DNA from: an uncultured Lachnospiraceae bacterium | GTDB taxonomy: Bacteria > Bacillota > Clostridia > Lachnospirales > Lachnospiraceae | Reading direction: 5' to 3' | Length of the DNA: 64,000 bases | NCBI GenBank assembly: GCA_910579395.1 | Contig: CAJTUC010000002.1 | Coordinates: 124,001 to 188,000 of the forward strand | Shown here: positions 52,219 through 59,777 of the stretch, piece by piece | Position numbering within the stretch: the first letter of the stretch is position 1 | How the letters are laid out: every line of letters starts with the position of its first letter | Notes under the pieces: model-generated | What the model saw: the letters and a program-made list of their open reading frames with translations, nothing else | Told to the model about the DNA's origin: nothing | Database searches by the model: none | Program-made: the position numbers and the translations under genes

Positions 52219-52929
52219 TCAACTGACAACCGCATATAATTCTGCCGGACTGACGAGTCCGTTGTTGATCGCCTTTTCCCGTAGGGCGATATAAAGCCCC
52301 GCATTGGTGTGATGCTGATATGGCGCCACATAGACGACTTCCAAGATCATACAGGTGAAAAGGCTGATGAAATGCCAGCCGATAAAAGACAGATCCAATA
52401 CGAAAGCGTTCCATTTTTCACCGTCCATCATGGAAGCGCTGAGACTGAGAGCGCGCTGATAGTCCATCTCCGGATTTTCCGCGAGTAAATAGGGTACCAT
52501 GCGGTACTGATAGGTTTTATAGATGCCGGGTATGATGAAAAGCAAAGACCATAGGCCGATGAACAGTTTCATAAGAAACATGGTCTTGCATACGTTGCCG
52601 TAACGCCCTTTCTTGAAACCGAATCCGACAAGGTCAACACCGGAAGGTTTTACCCTGGATGACAGGAAAAAGTGTGCGGCGCCGACAGTCAGCAGATTAG
52701 CCACGAAAATCTGAATTAGAATGGTAATGAAAGAGGCCAGACTCATCGAAAACCAGATTGCGAAAAGCTGGGCAAGCGTAAATCTGCTAAAGTTTGCATT
52801 GTTGATTTTGATAGAAAAATCTCCAATACTGTTGATGGCAATAAGCACCAGGCCGGCCAGGATGGAATTGCCGAAGCAGTTTCCGAGTGCTATTCTGGCG
52901 TCATTTTTTAATGCTTCTCTGGACCACAT
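52219..52929 (-). CDS. DUF975 family membrane protein
   Basis: A 236-residue membrane protein with about four to five hydrophobic segments. Typical text: YRMVPYLLAENPEMDYQRALSLSASMMDGEKW, the DUF975 signature region, and an N-terminal ALGNCFGNSI that resembles the family start. AAGGGGAG precedes the ATG. Function unknown; it is divergent from the small membrane protein at 53082. Confidence 0.85.
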   Translation of the reverse strand: MWSREALKNDARIALGNCFGNSILAGLVLIAINSIGDFSIKINNANFSRFTLAQLFAIWFSMSLASFITILIQIFVANLLTVGAAHFFLSSRVKPSGVDLVGFGFKKGRYGNVCKTMFLMKLFIGLWSLLFIIPGIYKTYQYRMVPYLLAENPEMDYQRALSLSASMMDGEKWNAFVLDLSFIGWHFISLFTCMILEVVYVAPYQHHTNAGLYIALREKAINNGLVSPAELYAVVS

Positions 52930-53081
52930 AAAATCTCCCCTTTGATGAATAAAAGTTTTCTATTTTAAAATTATTTTCAGTATAGCATAAAGGGTCTTTC
53001 CATACAACATTTGTTGATGTAAAATAAATAAAGCTTAATCTATAGAAAAATATAAAGCTGTGTGATTGAGGAGGTCTGTTT

Positions 53082-53534
53082 ATGGCGAGGAGGCGCAGGA
53101 AAAAGAAAAAAGGCATGGGAACGATTGTCTTTTTGAGTCTGGTCATCGCATTATGTCTGGTGGTCATTTTTGCCCTTGGAAAAGGAAATATCATGGATAC
53201 GGTAAAGGACAAGGTGACGGAAAAAGTGACCGAGCAGGTGGCACAGCAGGTCATTGAAAGGGCGCTTGAGAACGCGGGAGACCCGCAGGCGGCCGAAAAG
53301 GCGAAAGAAATCGTGGCGAATATGGAGGAAGAGGATAAGGAGCAGGCGCAGGAGATTATCAGCAAGTATGCAGACAGTCAGACGATTGCCGACTGCATGG
53401 AGATTGTGGGAGACGGTATTAATGCTGATTCCATTGAAGAAGTGCAGCAATACCTGGAGCAGAGCGTATCAGAAGAGGATATGAGCAAACTGCAGGAGTT
53501 GTATGAGAAATATGGTGAGCAGCTGCAGCAGTAA
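53082..53534 (+). CDS. Small single-pass membrane protein of unknown function
   Basis: A 150-residue protein: very basic start (MARRRRKKKKGMG), one membrane helix (TIVFLSLVIALCLVVIFAL), then an acidic helical domain outside, rich in Glu and Gln. A GAGGAGG site precedes the ATG. It converges with the histidine kinase gene. I recognise no family; the layout resembles small envelope proteins. Confidence 0.6.
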   Translation: MARRRRKKKKGMGTIVFLSLVIALCLVVIFALGKGNIMDTVKDKVTEKVTEQVAQQVIERALENAGDPQAAEKAKEIVANMEEEDKEQAQEIISKYADSQTIADCMEIVGDGINADSIEEVQQYLEQSVSEEDMSKLQELYEKYGEQLQQ

Positions 53535-53572
53535 ATCTTGGCAGGAAAAGGCAGAATGCGCAGCGCGATGAT

Positions 53573-54874
53573 TTATAATACGACCGTAAAAATACTCCCG
53601 CCGCCTTCGGCGTCCGTTACCTGAATGCTGCCGTTATGTGCCTTTATAATTTCATGAGCGATAGAAAGCCCCAGCCCGAAGTGATCTTTTGTGCTTCGGG
53701 ATTTTTCTACCCTGTAAAAACGGTCGAAAATCTTTTTTTTGTCCTCATCGGAAATACCAATGCCGTTATCTTTGATGGATAGATAGAAATGCTCTTTTTT
53801 GTAGGCGATGGACAGTTCTATTTTGCCATGTTCCGGGGTATAACTGATCGCGTTGTGCAGCAAAATAGAGACGACCTGGCTGATGCGCTCAGGGTCTGCA
53901 GAACATGTTGGGAGCGCTTTTTCGGGTAGGCTTATGGAAAGGGAAATGGACTTATCTCTTGCCAACGGGTCAAAGGCTTCGTAGGAGTTCATCAGAAGCG
54001 TATCGAGTTCGATCGCTTTGGGCTGTACGGAGAAACGCTGGTTGTCGGAGCCGGATAATGTGAGCATATCGTTTACAAGAGCGGACATACGAAGTCCCTC
54101 CTGACTGATCGTCTTTAAAAAGCCTTCCTGTTTTTCTAAAGGGGCAGTTTTACAGCATTCTGCAGCCGATAAAATAACTGCAAGAGGCGTGCGGAGCTCA
54201 TGGGAAGCGGATGCTACGAATTGTGTCTGTTTTTGTTGATTTTCTATGATAGGCCGTAAAAGCAGGCCGGTAAAAATCCAAGAAAACACGGTCAGCAAAA
54301 AAGCAGCGGCCAGGTCTATTAAGATAAAACGAAAGCGCTGTTCCAGAATCTGTTCTTCCAGCGATTGTAAGGAAGAAAGGATAATGATTTCCAGCGAAGA
54401 GGCGTATTTTCCAAGATTGATGACGCTTCCGAAATATTTGGCGTCGGTGGATGCGGAAACAAATTCAAATTCGGAATGATAAGAGATATAGGAAGAATCT
54501 GAACTTGTCTTTTCAAAAGAAGATACGTTGTCTGTATTTAGGTAGGCATTTTTGCATTCTTCCAGAAGAAGGTTTCGAGTAGATTTTTCATCTGCGTTAT
54601 TCAACTGGTTATAGAGAAAAGGAACGCCGCTGTCCAGAACATAAAAAAGGTAATTTCCCTGTGCTTCCATTTTGGAGAGCCATTCCATGGAAATGACGGA
54701 TTGCTGTTCCAGATTAGTCGTGATGGTATTGATATCGTTTTGAAAAGACTGAAACTGATTTCTATATAGCCCGTTTTCGGAAACATACAGATAACAAAGG
54801 GACATAACGATCATAATGACGGCCGTAATACCCGCACACAGCAGGGTGAGCCGTATGTGTACTTTTTTGAACAT
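53573..54874 (-). CDS. Membrane sensor histidine kinase
   Basis: A 433-residue sensor. Helices at about residues 8-30 and 182-202 flank an outside domain of about 150 residues. HisKA has the acceptor His near residue 225 in VASASHELRTPLAV; the ATPase domain has LLHNAISYTPEHG, DNGIGISDEDK and HFGLGLSIAHEI. No HAMP domain is obvious. Its ribosome-binding site is formed by the last codons of the response regulator gene, 3 bases upstream, so translation is coupled. Confidence 0.93.
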   Translation of the reverse strand: MFKKVHIRLTLLCAGITAVIMIVMSLCYLYVSENGLYRNQFQSFQNDINTITTNLEQQSVISMEWLSKMEAQGNYLFYVLDSGVPFLYNQLNNADEKSTRNLLLEECKNAYLNTDNVSSFEKTSSDSSYISYHSEFEFVSASTDAKYFGSVINLGKYASSLEIIILSSLQSLEEQILEQRFRFILIDLAAAFLLTVFSWIFTGLLLRPIIENQQKQTQFVASASHELRTPLAVILSAAECCKTAPLEKQEGFLKTISQEGLRMSALVNDMLTLSGSDNQRFSVQPKAIELDTLLMNSYEAFDPLARDKSISLSISLPEKALPTCSADPERISQVVSILLHNAISYTPEHGKIELSIAYKKEHFYLSIKDNGIGISDEDKKKIFDRFYRVEKSRSTKDHFGLGLSIAHEIIKAHNGSIQVTDAEGGGSIFTVVL

Positions 54875-54877
54875 GAA

Positions 54878-55552
54878 TTATTTCTCCTGAAGGCTGTATC
54901 CGATGCCGCGTATCGTTTTAATCTGTAAGCTGCTTCCGGTTATCTGCAGACGTCTCCGTAAAAAGTGAATGTAGTTATCGAGGTTTCCATCTTCCACATC
55001 GCTGTCCGGTCCCCACACTTTTAAAAGGAGCGTCTGGCGTTGTAAAGTCTGTCCTTTGGAGCGCAGAAAAGTTTCCATCAGGGCGGCTTCCCTTTTAGAA
55101 AGGGTGCAGCTTCCGGACGGGCCTGCCAGTGTGCTTTCCGACGCCTGCCAGCTTACATCCGATACGGTCAGGATGTCGGAATCGGTCAGAGCACGGGGCC
55201 TTCTGGCGACACAGCGGATTCTGGCAAGAAGTTCCTCAAATGCAAACGGCTTGACCAGATAATCGTCGGCGCCCAGGTCCAGACCGGTCACTTTGTCGGA
55301 TAAAGTACCCAATGCCGTAATCAGGATGATGGGTGTCACGATTCCTTTTTTCCGTAAAGATGTCAGTATGTCTGTACCTTCGATATGAGGAAGCATTCTG
55401 TCTAACAGGATGATATCATAAATATTTTGTTCCCCGTAGAAGAGGGCTTCTTCTCCGTCCAGACAGGAATCTACAATAAAGCCCTCCGTTTCTAACTGGT
55501 AAGTCAGTGTATCGTTCAATTGTTTGTCATCTTCTGCAAGTAGTATTCGCAT
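54878..55552 (-). CDS. OmpR-family response regulator
   Basis: A 224-residue regulator. Receiver domain: LLAEDDKQLNDTL, phospho-acceptor Asp near residue 51 in IILLDRMLPHIEG, Lys in YLVKPFAF. The winged helix (LSKREAALMETFLRSKG ... DNYIHFLRRRLQI) should bind direct repeats with an 11-bp period. Such repeats lie in its own promoter (55668-55684) and before two nearby genes. ATG 55552 has AAAAGGA about 10 bases upstream; a longer frame runs into the 31-bp repeats. Confidence 0.94.
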   Translation of the reverse strand: MRILLAEDDKQLNDTLTYQLETEGFIVDSCLDGEEALFYGEQNIYDIILLDRMLPHIEGTDILTSLRKKGIVTPIILITALGTLSDKVTGLDLGADDYLVKPFAFEELLARIRCVARRPRALTDSDILTVSDVSWQASESTLAGPSGSCTLSKREAALMETFLRSKGQTLQRQTLLLKVWGPDSDVEDGNLDNYIHFLRRRLQITGSSLQIKTIRGIGYSLQEK

Positions 55553-55574
55553 GATCTTGTATCCTTTTTTATGG

Positions 55575-55636
55575 TTAGATGCAGCCTCCACTGGAGACAC
55601 TTCTATTAGATGTGGCTTCCATTGAAGACACTTCTA
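55575..55636 (-). repeat. Two 31-bp tandem repeats in the response-regulator leader
   Basis: 55575-55605 and 55606-55636 match at 26 of 31 positions; all five differences are transitions. Each copy holds a small inverted repeat (TCCACTGGA, or TTCCATTGAA). They lie between the predicted -10 box (55652-55657) and the start codon, so they are transcribed as part of the leader. Confidence 0.75.
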
Positions 55637-55651
55637 TTATTATATCATTTT

Positions 55652-55684
55652 ATTTTAGCATGGGAATCTTTAATTATTCTCTAA
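55652..55684 (-). promoter_or_regulatory. Autoregulated promoter of the two-component operon
   Basis: On the minus strand: TTAGAG (55684-55679), 5 bp, TTAAAG (55673-55668), 10 bp, then TAAAAT (55657-55652) with a TG one base before it (extended -10). This is the same architecture and spacing as at 56456 and 57107. Confidence 0.7.
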
Positions 55685-55783
55685 AAAAGATTATCGGTTC
55701 ATTTCATAGTTCATTCTTGTTTTACTTTATTATGCGGCGTCACAAGTAATATGTTATGCAAGGGAATTGCCCTGCTTTAGGGT

Positions 55784-55833
55784 AAAAAATAGCGGCAAAT
55801 CTCTGATAGGTTTACCGCTGTTCGATATTTTTT
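55784..55833 (-). terminator. Terminator after the GyrI-like gene
   Basis: AGCGGCAAATC pairs with GGTTTACCGCT, T run on the minus strand. The rest of the 55685-55783 spacer is A/T-rich with a short GGGAATTGCCC-type hairpin. Confidence 0.55.
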
Positions 55834-55875
55834 AGTGACTGTTATTTAGTTATGTATTTAAAAACCGGAATTTAT

Positions 55876-56337
55876 TTATAACTTTCTAATTGGAAAAAAC
55901 ATATAATTTTTTCCTGTCTGTGGACAAGTAAAATCGTGGACTGCGCCCACTAATGGAATAGCATTGTCTTCCAGATATTTTATTGCCTTTGAAAAGGCGG
56001 AATCGTCTTTGCATTCTGTATAAATATATTCATAGCCGGGAATGATCCATTTTGTCCAACCGTTGGGGGCTTCTGCGTCATCTCTGCATTCTACTCCAGC
56101 AAGATAAAGCCCTTTGCTGAAATCTTCCCACGGATTGAATGAATGCGAGAAATCAGACATAACTCCCCATATGCCGCCTATATTTCCATTCTCATCTTTC
56201 TTAGCCAAATGCTCAATTTCTCCAAAATGAGAATTTGCATCGACCCATAATCTTTGAATAAAACCCTCTCCGTCTAAAGTTGAACCTTCTTTTCCTATCA
56301 CAACAAAAGATTTCTTTACACACTTTTCAACTTTCAT
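55876..56337 (-). CDS. GyrI-like / effector-binding domain protein
   Basis: A 153-residue stand-alone domain of the GyrI/SHV (AraC effector-binding) type: FVVIGKEGSTLDGEGFIQRLW, then GIWGVMSDFSH, YLAGVECRDDAEAPNGWTKW, IPGYEYIYTEC and a C-terminal FFPIRKL. Such domains bind small hydrophobic molecules or drugs, and some inhibit gyrase poisons. No DNA-binding domain is attached. ATG 56337 has GGAGGG at about 5 bases; longer readings run into upstream DNA. Confidence 0.82.
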   Translation of the reverse strand: MKVEKCVKKSFVVIGKEGSTLDGEGFIQRLWVDANSHFGEIEHLAKKDENGNIGGIWGVMSDFSHSFNPWEDFSKGLYLAGVECRDDAEAPNGWTKWIIPGYEYIYTECKDDSAFSKAIKYLEDNAIPLVGAVHDFTCPQTGKNYMFFPIRKL

Positions 56338-56455
56338 ATTTCCCTCCGGCCAATCTCGGTCTGTTAACAACGCTGAAATTATACCACATAAGCGATTGAA
56401 GCACAATGATATACATATCACTCATCCATAACATTTTTTTCTTCCGGTTATTTTT

Positions 56456-56488
56456 TTAGAGCTATTTTAGAGACTGGCCTGTTATGCT
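56456..56488 (+). promoter_or_regulatory. Two-component-type promoter of the 56525 lipoprotein
   Basis: TTAGAG (56456-56461), 5 bp, TTAGAG (56467-56472), 10 bp, then TATGCT (56483-56488) with TG one base upstream. No -35 box is needed for this layout if the regulator recruits polymerase. Confidence 0.75.
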
Positions 56489-56524
56489 GTTACCGTCAAA
56501 ATAATACGAAAGAAGGGAAAATTT

Positions 56525-57091
56525 ATGAGACAAAAAAGAATGGCGGCATATTTGTGTATGGCAGTATTGCTGACGGTAACAGGCTGTGGAAATACGGATT
56601 CAGGACAATCGGTGAAGACTATGGATATGGCAGGAGAGAATGTGCAGACAGATGAAAATGTGAGTGCAGATCCTGATTATCAGAAGGATGTATCGGAAGA
56701 AAACGACAGTAATTCCGAGAGCGGCACTTCGGATGTCGTGTCGGAGGAACCTGTGGACAAACAGGCAGATATTTCTTTAGATGGAATTGTGGTCAGTGTT
56801 GGAGATAACAGCGTGGTGGTCAGCGAAATGGTCAAGGAATCCACAGAGGATACAGAGGTAATGTTTGTGGCGGAGGCTTCAGAAGGTGAAAGCGTTACGG
56901 TATACTTTTCCGAAAATACACAGTTTGAGCATAAGACTGTGAAAAACAACGGGGTAAACGGTGATGAGGATGTTGAGACGAGAGAAGGAAGCCTTGCGGA
57001 TATCAATGAAGGGACGGTGCTGAATATGACAGGAAGCTACCAAGGGGATGATTTTTATGCAGAGCAGGTAGTCATATACAAATTTGTATAA
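56525..57091 (+). CDS. Small secreted lipoprotein of unknown function
   Basis: A 188-residue lipoprotein with lipobox TVTGC (Cys about residue 21), an acidic low-complexity linker of about 60 residues, and a C-terminal beta-rich domain of about 100 residues (DISLDGIVVSVGDNSVVV ... LNMTGSYQGDDFYAEQVVIY), reminiscent of an OB-like or DUF5666-type fold. The promoter at 56456 links it to the two-component system encoded 1 kb upstream. Confidence 0.72.
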   Translation: MRQKRMAAYLCMAVLLTVTGCGNTDSGQSVKTMDMAGENVQTDENVSADPDYQKDVSEENDSNSESGTSDVVSEEPVDKQADISLDGIVVSVGDNSVVVSEMVKESTEDTEVMFVAEASEGESVTVYFSENTQFEHKTVKNNGVNGDEDVETREGSLADINEGTVLNMTGSYQGDDFYAEQVVIYKFV

Positions 57092-57106
57092 ATTTTCTAA
57101 AAGGCT

Positions 57107-57139
57107 TTAGAGATTTCTTAGAGATTGACCTGATAAAAT
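57107..57139 (+). promoter_or_regulatory. Two-component-type promoter of the first solute-binding protein
   Basis: TTAGAG (57107-57112), 5 bp, TTAGAG (57118-57123), 10 bp, then TAAAAT (57134-57139) with TG one base upstream. Spacing is identical to the promoters at 56456 and 55684. Confidence 0.75.
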
Positions 57140-57201
57140 AAACTGTAAAATCAGAGATTTTTCGATTGTGAATTTGAGCGTCCCAAAGGAGTATGGAAAA
57201 C

Positions 57202-59589
57202 ATGGTGGTAAAAAGAAATAATGCTGGAAAAAGAAATAGAATAATCGCAGTCGTCGTAACTTTTTCTATGCTTATGATAACGCTTGCCGGATGTGGAAAC
57301 GGTGGAACTTCTGTGAATGACAATACGGGAAATGCGTCTCTGCATATGAATGAATCCGGGCAGAGCGGAGCACAATCGGTGGATAGTACGGCGATGGGGC
57401 GGTATGTGGAGGAAATTATCGACTTGTCGGACAGAATCGGTTATGCCAGTCATATTTATCAAATGAATGATGGGAATCTGCTCATATCGGATAATGTTAA
57501 CGCTTTTCTGGTATCCGCGGATGATGGTATTACATGGGAAGCGGAGACGGAAGAGAGAAGCTGGAAAACGCCCCTTGTTGAGTGGGACGCTATTGAGAGC
57601 ATTGCAGTCGGAGCCGATAATACGGTAGCGGTCATTTACGACGAGAATCCGGCAGACCCGTCGGAAGAAGATTATAATCCGTTCGATGTGGAGCCGGCAC
57701 TGATGCTTATAAAACCTGACGGTACGCAGACAAAAACTGATATTCCGCTGACAGAGGAAGATGATTCTTTTCGGTCGGTATGGATTTCCGATACGGGAAG
57801 AATTTTTGCCAGTACATACGGAACGAATTTATATGAAATAAAAGAAGACGGCAGCGGCGAAGTGTTCTTGACACTGGAAACGTCACCGATGCTGCTGCAG
57901 TTCCAGAACAACCTGATGATCATAGACGGCTGGGATTATGAGGAACTGCTGATTTATGATATGGAAAAACAGGAATATATCGAAGATGAAGTCCTGGGAG
58001 ATTTTGTAAAGGAAAACTATAAAGACCGGTCTAATAACGGCGGCAGTTTTTTTGATCTGTATTTCTTTATGGGAGAAGAAAATATTCTGTATCTGGCGGG
58101 AAATAAAGGATTGTACCGCCATGTGATCGGAGGCAGCGCCATTGAGCAGGTGATTGACGGAAATCTCAGTATTTTTAATAATCCTTCTTATACACTCCGC
58201 GGGATGCTGGCGCTTGACGACAGCGAGTTTATTGCATTGTTCGGCGGCGGGAAGGTGGCAAGATTTACTTATAATCCGGATATTCCGACGGTTCCGAGCG
58301 AAACGCTGAAGGTATACAGCTTGGAAGAAAACAAAATGATCAGGCAGGCGGCTGTTTTGTACCAGGCGGCTTATCCGGAAGTCTATGTCGAATATGAGAT
58401 CGGCATGGAGGAAGGGAGTTCCGTTACAAAAGATGATGCGCTGAAAAACCTGAATACGGAAATGATGGCGGACGACGGGCCGGATGTCCTGATACTGGAC
58501 GGTATGCCGATAGACTCTTATATAGAAAAAGGGCTGCTGCTCGATTTGAGCCCCATGCTCGACAGTCTGGATGGAGAGAATGCGTTGTTTGAAAATCTCG
58601 TGGATGCTTTCCGAGTGGACGGTAAAATTTATATGATGCCGGCGGAAGTTCAGTTACCGGTCGTTTTCGGAAAAGAGGCATATACTTCCCGGACCGCAGA
58701 GCTTTCGGATATTGCGGATGCAATAGAAAAACTGCGGGAAGATGTTCCGGAGAAGAATCTGTTTGGAGATTGTTCGGCAAGCGGCATTATGAGACTGTTT
58801 TCCATGATTTCCGTTCCGTTTTGGAAAACGGAACAGGGAGAACTCGACGAAGAAGCGCTCGAAGATTATCTGATACAGGTCAAGAGAATTTATGATGCGC
58901 AGATGAACGGACTGTCGGAAGAAGCGCTTGCACAGTACAATGAATTAAATGATATGCTGACGGAAATATACGGTTATGATGTGCGTGAGTCATCCGAGAT
59001 GGTCCGAATGGATATGGACTATATGGATTATCTGATGGGAAAACGCCAGATGATCTGTGCGGCAGAGAACGACGAATTCGGGTATGCTGCATTATGCTCT
59101 ATACAACGGATGGAGAAGTATGAAGACAGTAAGATGGTGCCTATGGGGGATAAAATTTTTTATCCGCAGACACTTGCAGGTATTCATGCGGTTTCCGCTA
59201 ACATAGAGCAGGCGGAGGATTTTCTGGAGGTACTTTTCGGCGTGGAAAATCAGAGTTCTTTATACAACGGATTTGCGGTCAACCGGGAGGCATTTCATAA
59301 AATCCTGCAGGAAATAAAGGATGATATCGATGATGAGGGGGTATATAGTAGTCTTACGATGATGGATGAGGATGAACAGATTTTTCTATTGACGGTCTAC
59401 TGGCCGAGTGAAGCGCAGATTACGGAATTGCAGAATTGGATAGAAGCGGTAAAGATTCCGTATATTGAAGATACTGTGCTGGAAGAGGCGGTATATGAAG
59501 CAGGAGCCGCATACCTACAGGGTACGCAGAGCCTAGAGGATACTTTGGCGGCCATTGAAAATAAGGTTTCAATCTATATGGCCGAATAA
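57202..59589 (+). CDS. Solute-binding lipoprotein of an ABC importer with propeller-like N-terminal domain, paralogue 1
   Basis: A 795-residue lipoprotein (lipobox TLAGC, Cys about residue 31). Residues about 60-360 look like a beta-propeller: repeated strands and an Asp-box-like VSADDGITWEAE. From about residue 370 to the end is a family 1 extracellular solute-binding domain (MIRQAAVLYQAAYPEVYVEYE ... GPDVLILDGMPIDSYIEKGLLLDL). Typical family 1 binding proteins are 400-450 residues, so the propeller is an added module. ATG 57202 is 10 bases from AAAGGAG. A close paralogue follows, then two permease genes. The ligand is presumably a carbohydrate or glycan fragment. Confidence 0.82.
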   Translation: MVVKRNNAGKRNRIIAVVVTFSMLMITLAGCGNGGTSVNDNTGNASLHMNESGQSGAQSVDSTAMGRYVEEIIDLSDRIGYASHIYQMNDGNLLISDNVNAFLVSADDGITWEAETEERSWKTPLVEWDAIESIAVGADNTVAVIYDENPADPSEEDYNPFDVEPALMLIKPDGTQTKTDIPLTEEDDSFRSVWISDTGRIFASTYGTNLYEIKEDGSGEVFLTLETSPMLLQFQNNLMIIDGWDYEELLIYDMEKQEYIEDEVLGDFVKENYKDRSNNGGSFFDLYFFMGEENILYLAGNKGLYRHVIGGSAIEQVIDGNLSIFNNPSYTLRGMLALDDSEFIALFGGGKVARFTYNPDIPTVPSETLKVYSLEENKMIRQAAVLYQAAYPEVYVEYEIGMEEGSSVTKDDALKNLNTEMMADDGPDVLILDGMPIDSYIEKGLLLDLSPMLDSLDGENALFENLVDAFRVDGKIYMMPAEVQLPVVFGKEAYTSRTAELSDIADAIEKLREDVPEKNLFGDCSASGIMRLFSMISVPFWKTEQGELDEEALEDYLIQVKRIYDAQMNGLSEEALAQYNELNDMLTEIYGYDVRESSEMVRMDMDYMDYLMGKRQMICAAENDEFGYAALCSIQRMEKYEDSKMVPMGDKIFYPQTLAGIHAVSANIEQAEDFLEVLFGVENQSSLYNGFAVNREAFHKILQEIKDDIDDEGVYSSLTMMDEDEQIFLLTVYWPSEAQITELQNWIEAVKIPYIEDTVLEEAVYEAGAAYLQGTQSLEDTLAAIENKVSIYMAE

Positions 59590-59592
59590 AAA

Positions 59593-59698
59593 GGCAAAGA
59601 GAATTTCTAAATCCGCTATAAACGCGGATTAAGAAATTCTACCGATTTGCGTTGCAAATCTTCTTTGCCGGACAGAATCGCTTTGAAGCGATTCTGTC
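59593..59698. repeat. Composite palindromic repeat, copy 2
   Basis: Same plan as copy 1 with different stem sequences: outer GGCAAAGA/TTCTTTGCC (59593/59661), inner GAATTTCT/AGAAATTC enclosing ATCCGC/GCGGAT, second inner hairpin GATTTGC-GTT-GCAAATC, then GACAGAATCGC/GCGATTCTGTC (59671-59698). It lies directly after the first solute-binding gene. Confidence 0.8.
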
Positions 59699-59777
59699 GA
59701 AATGGGAATGAACAGTTTGGGCATTCTTCCTAAGGTTGTGTAAGAGTGTAAATAAGGAAAGGGAATGGATATAGAAG

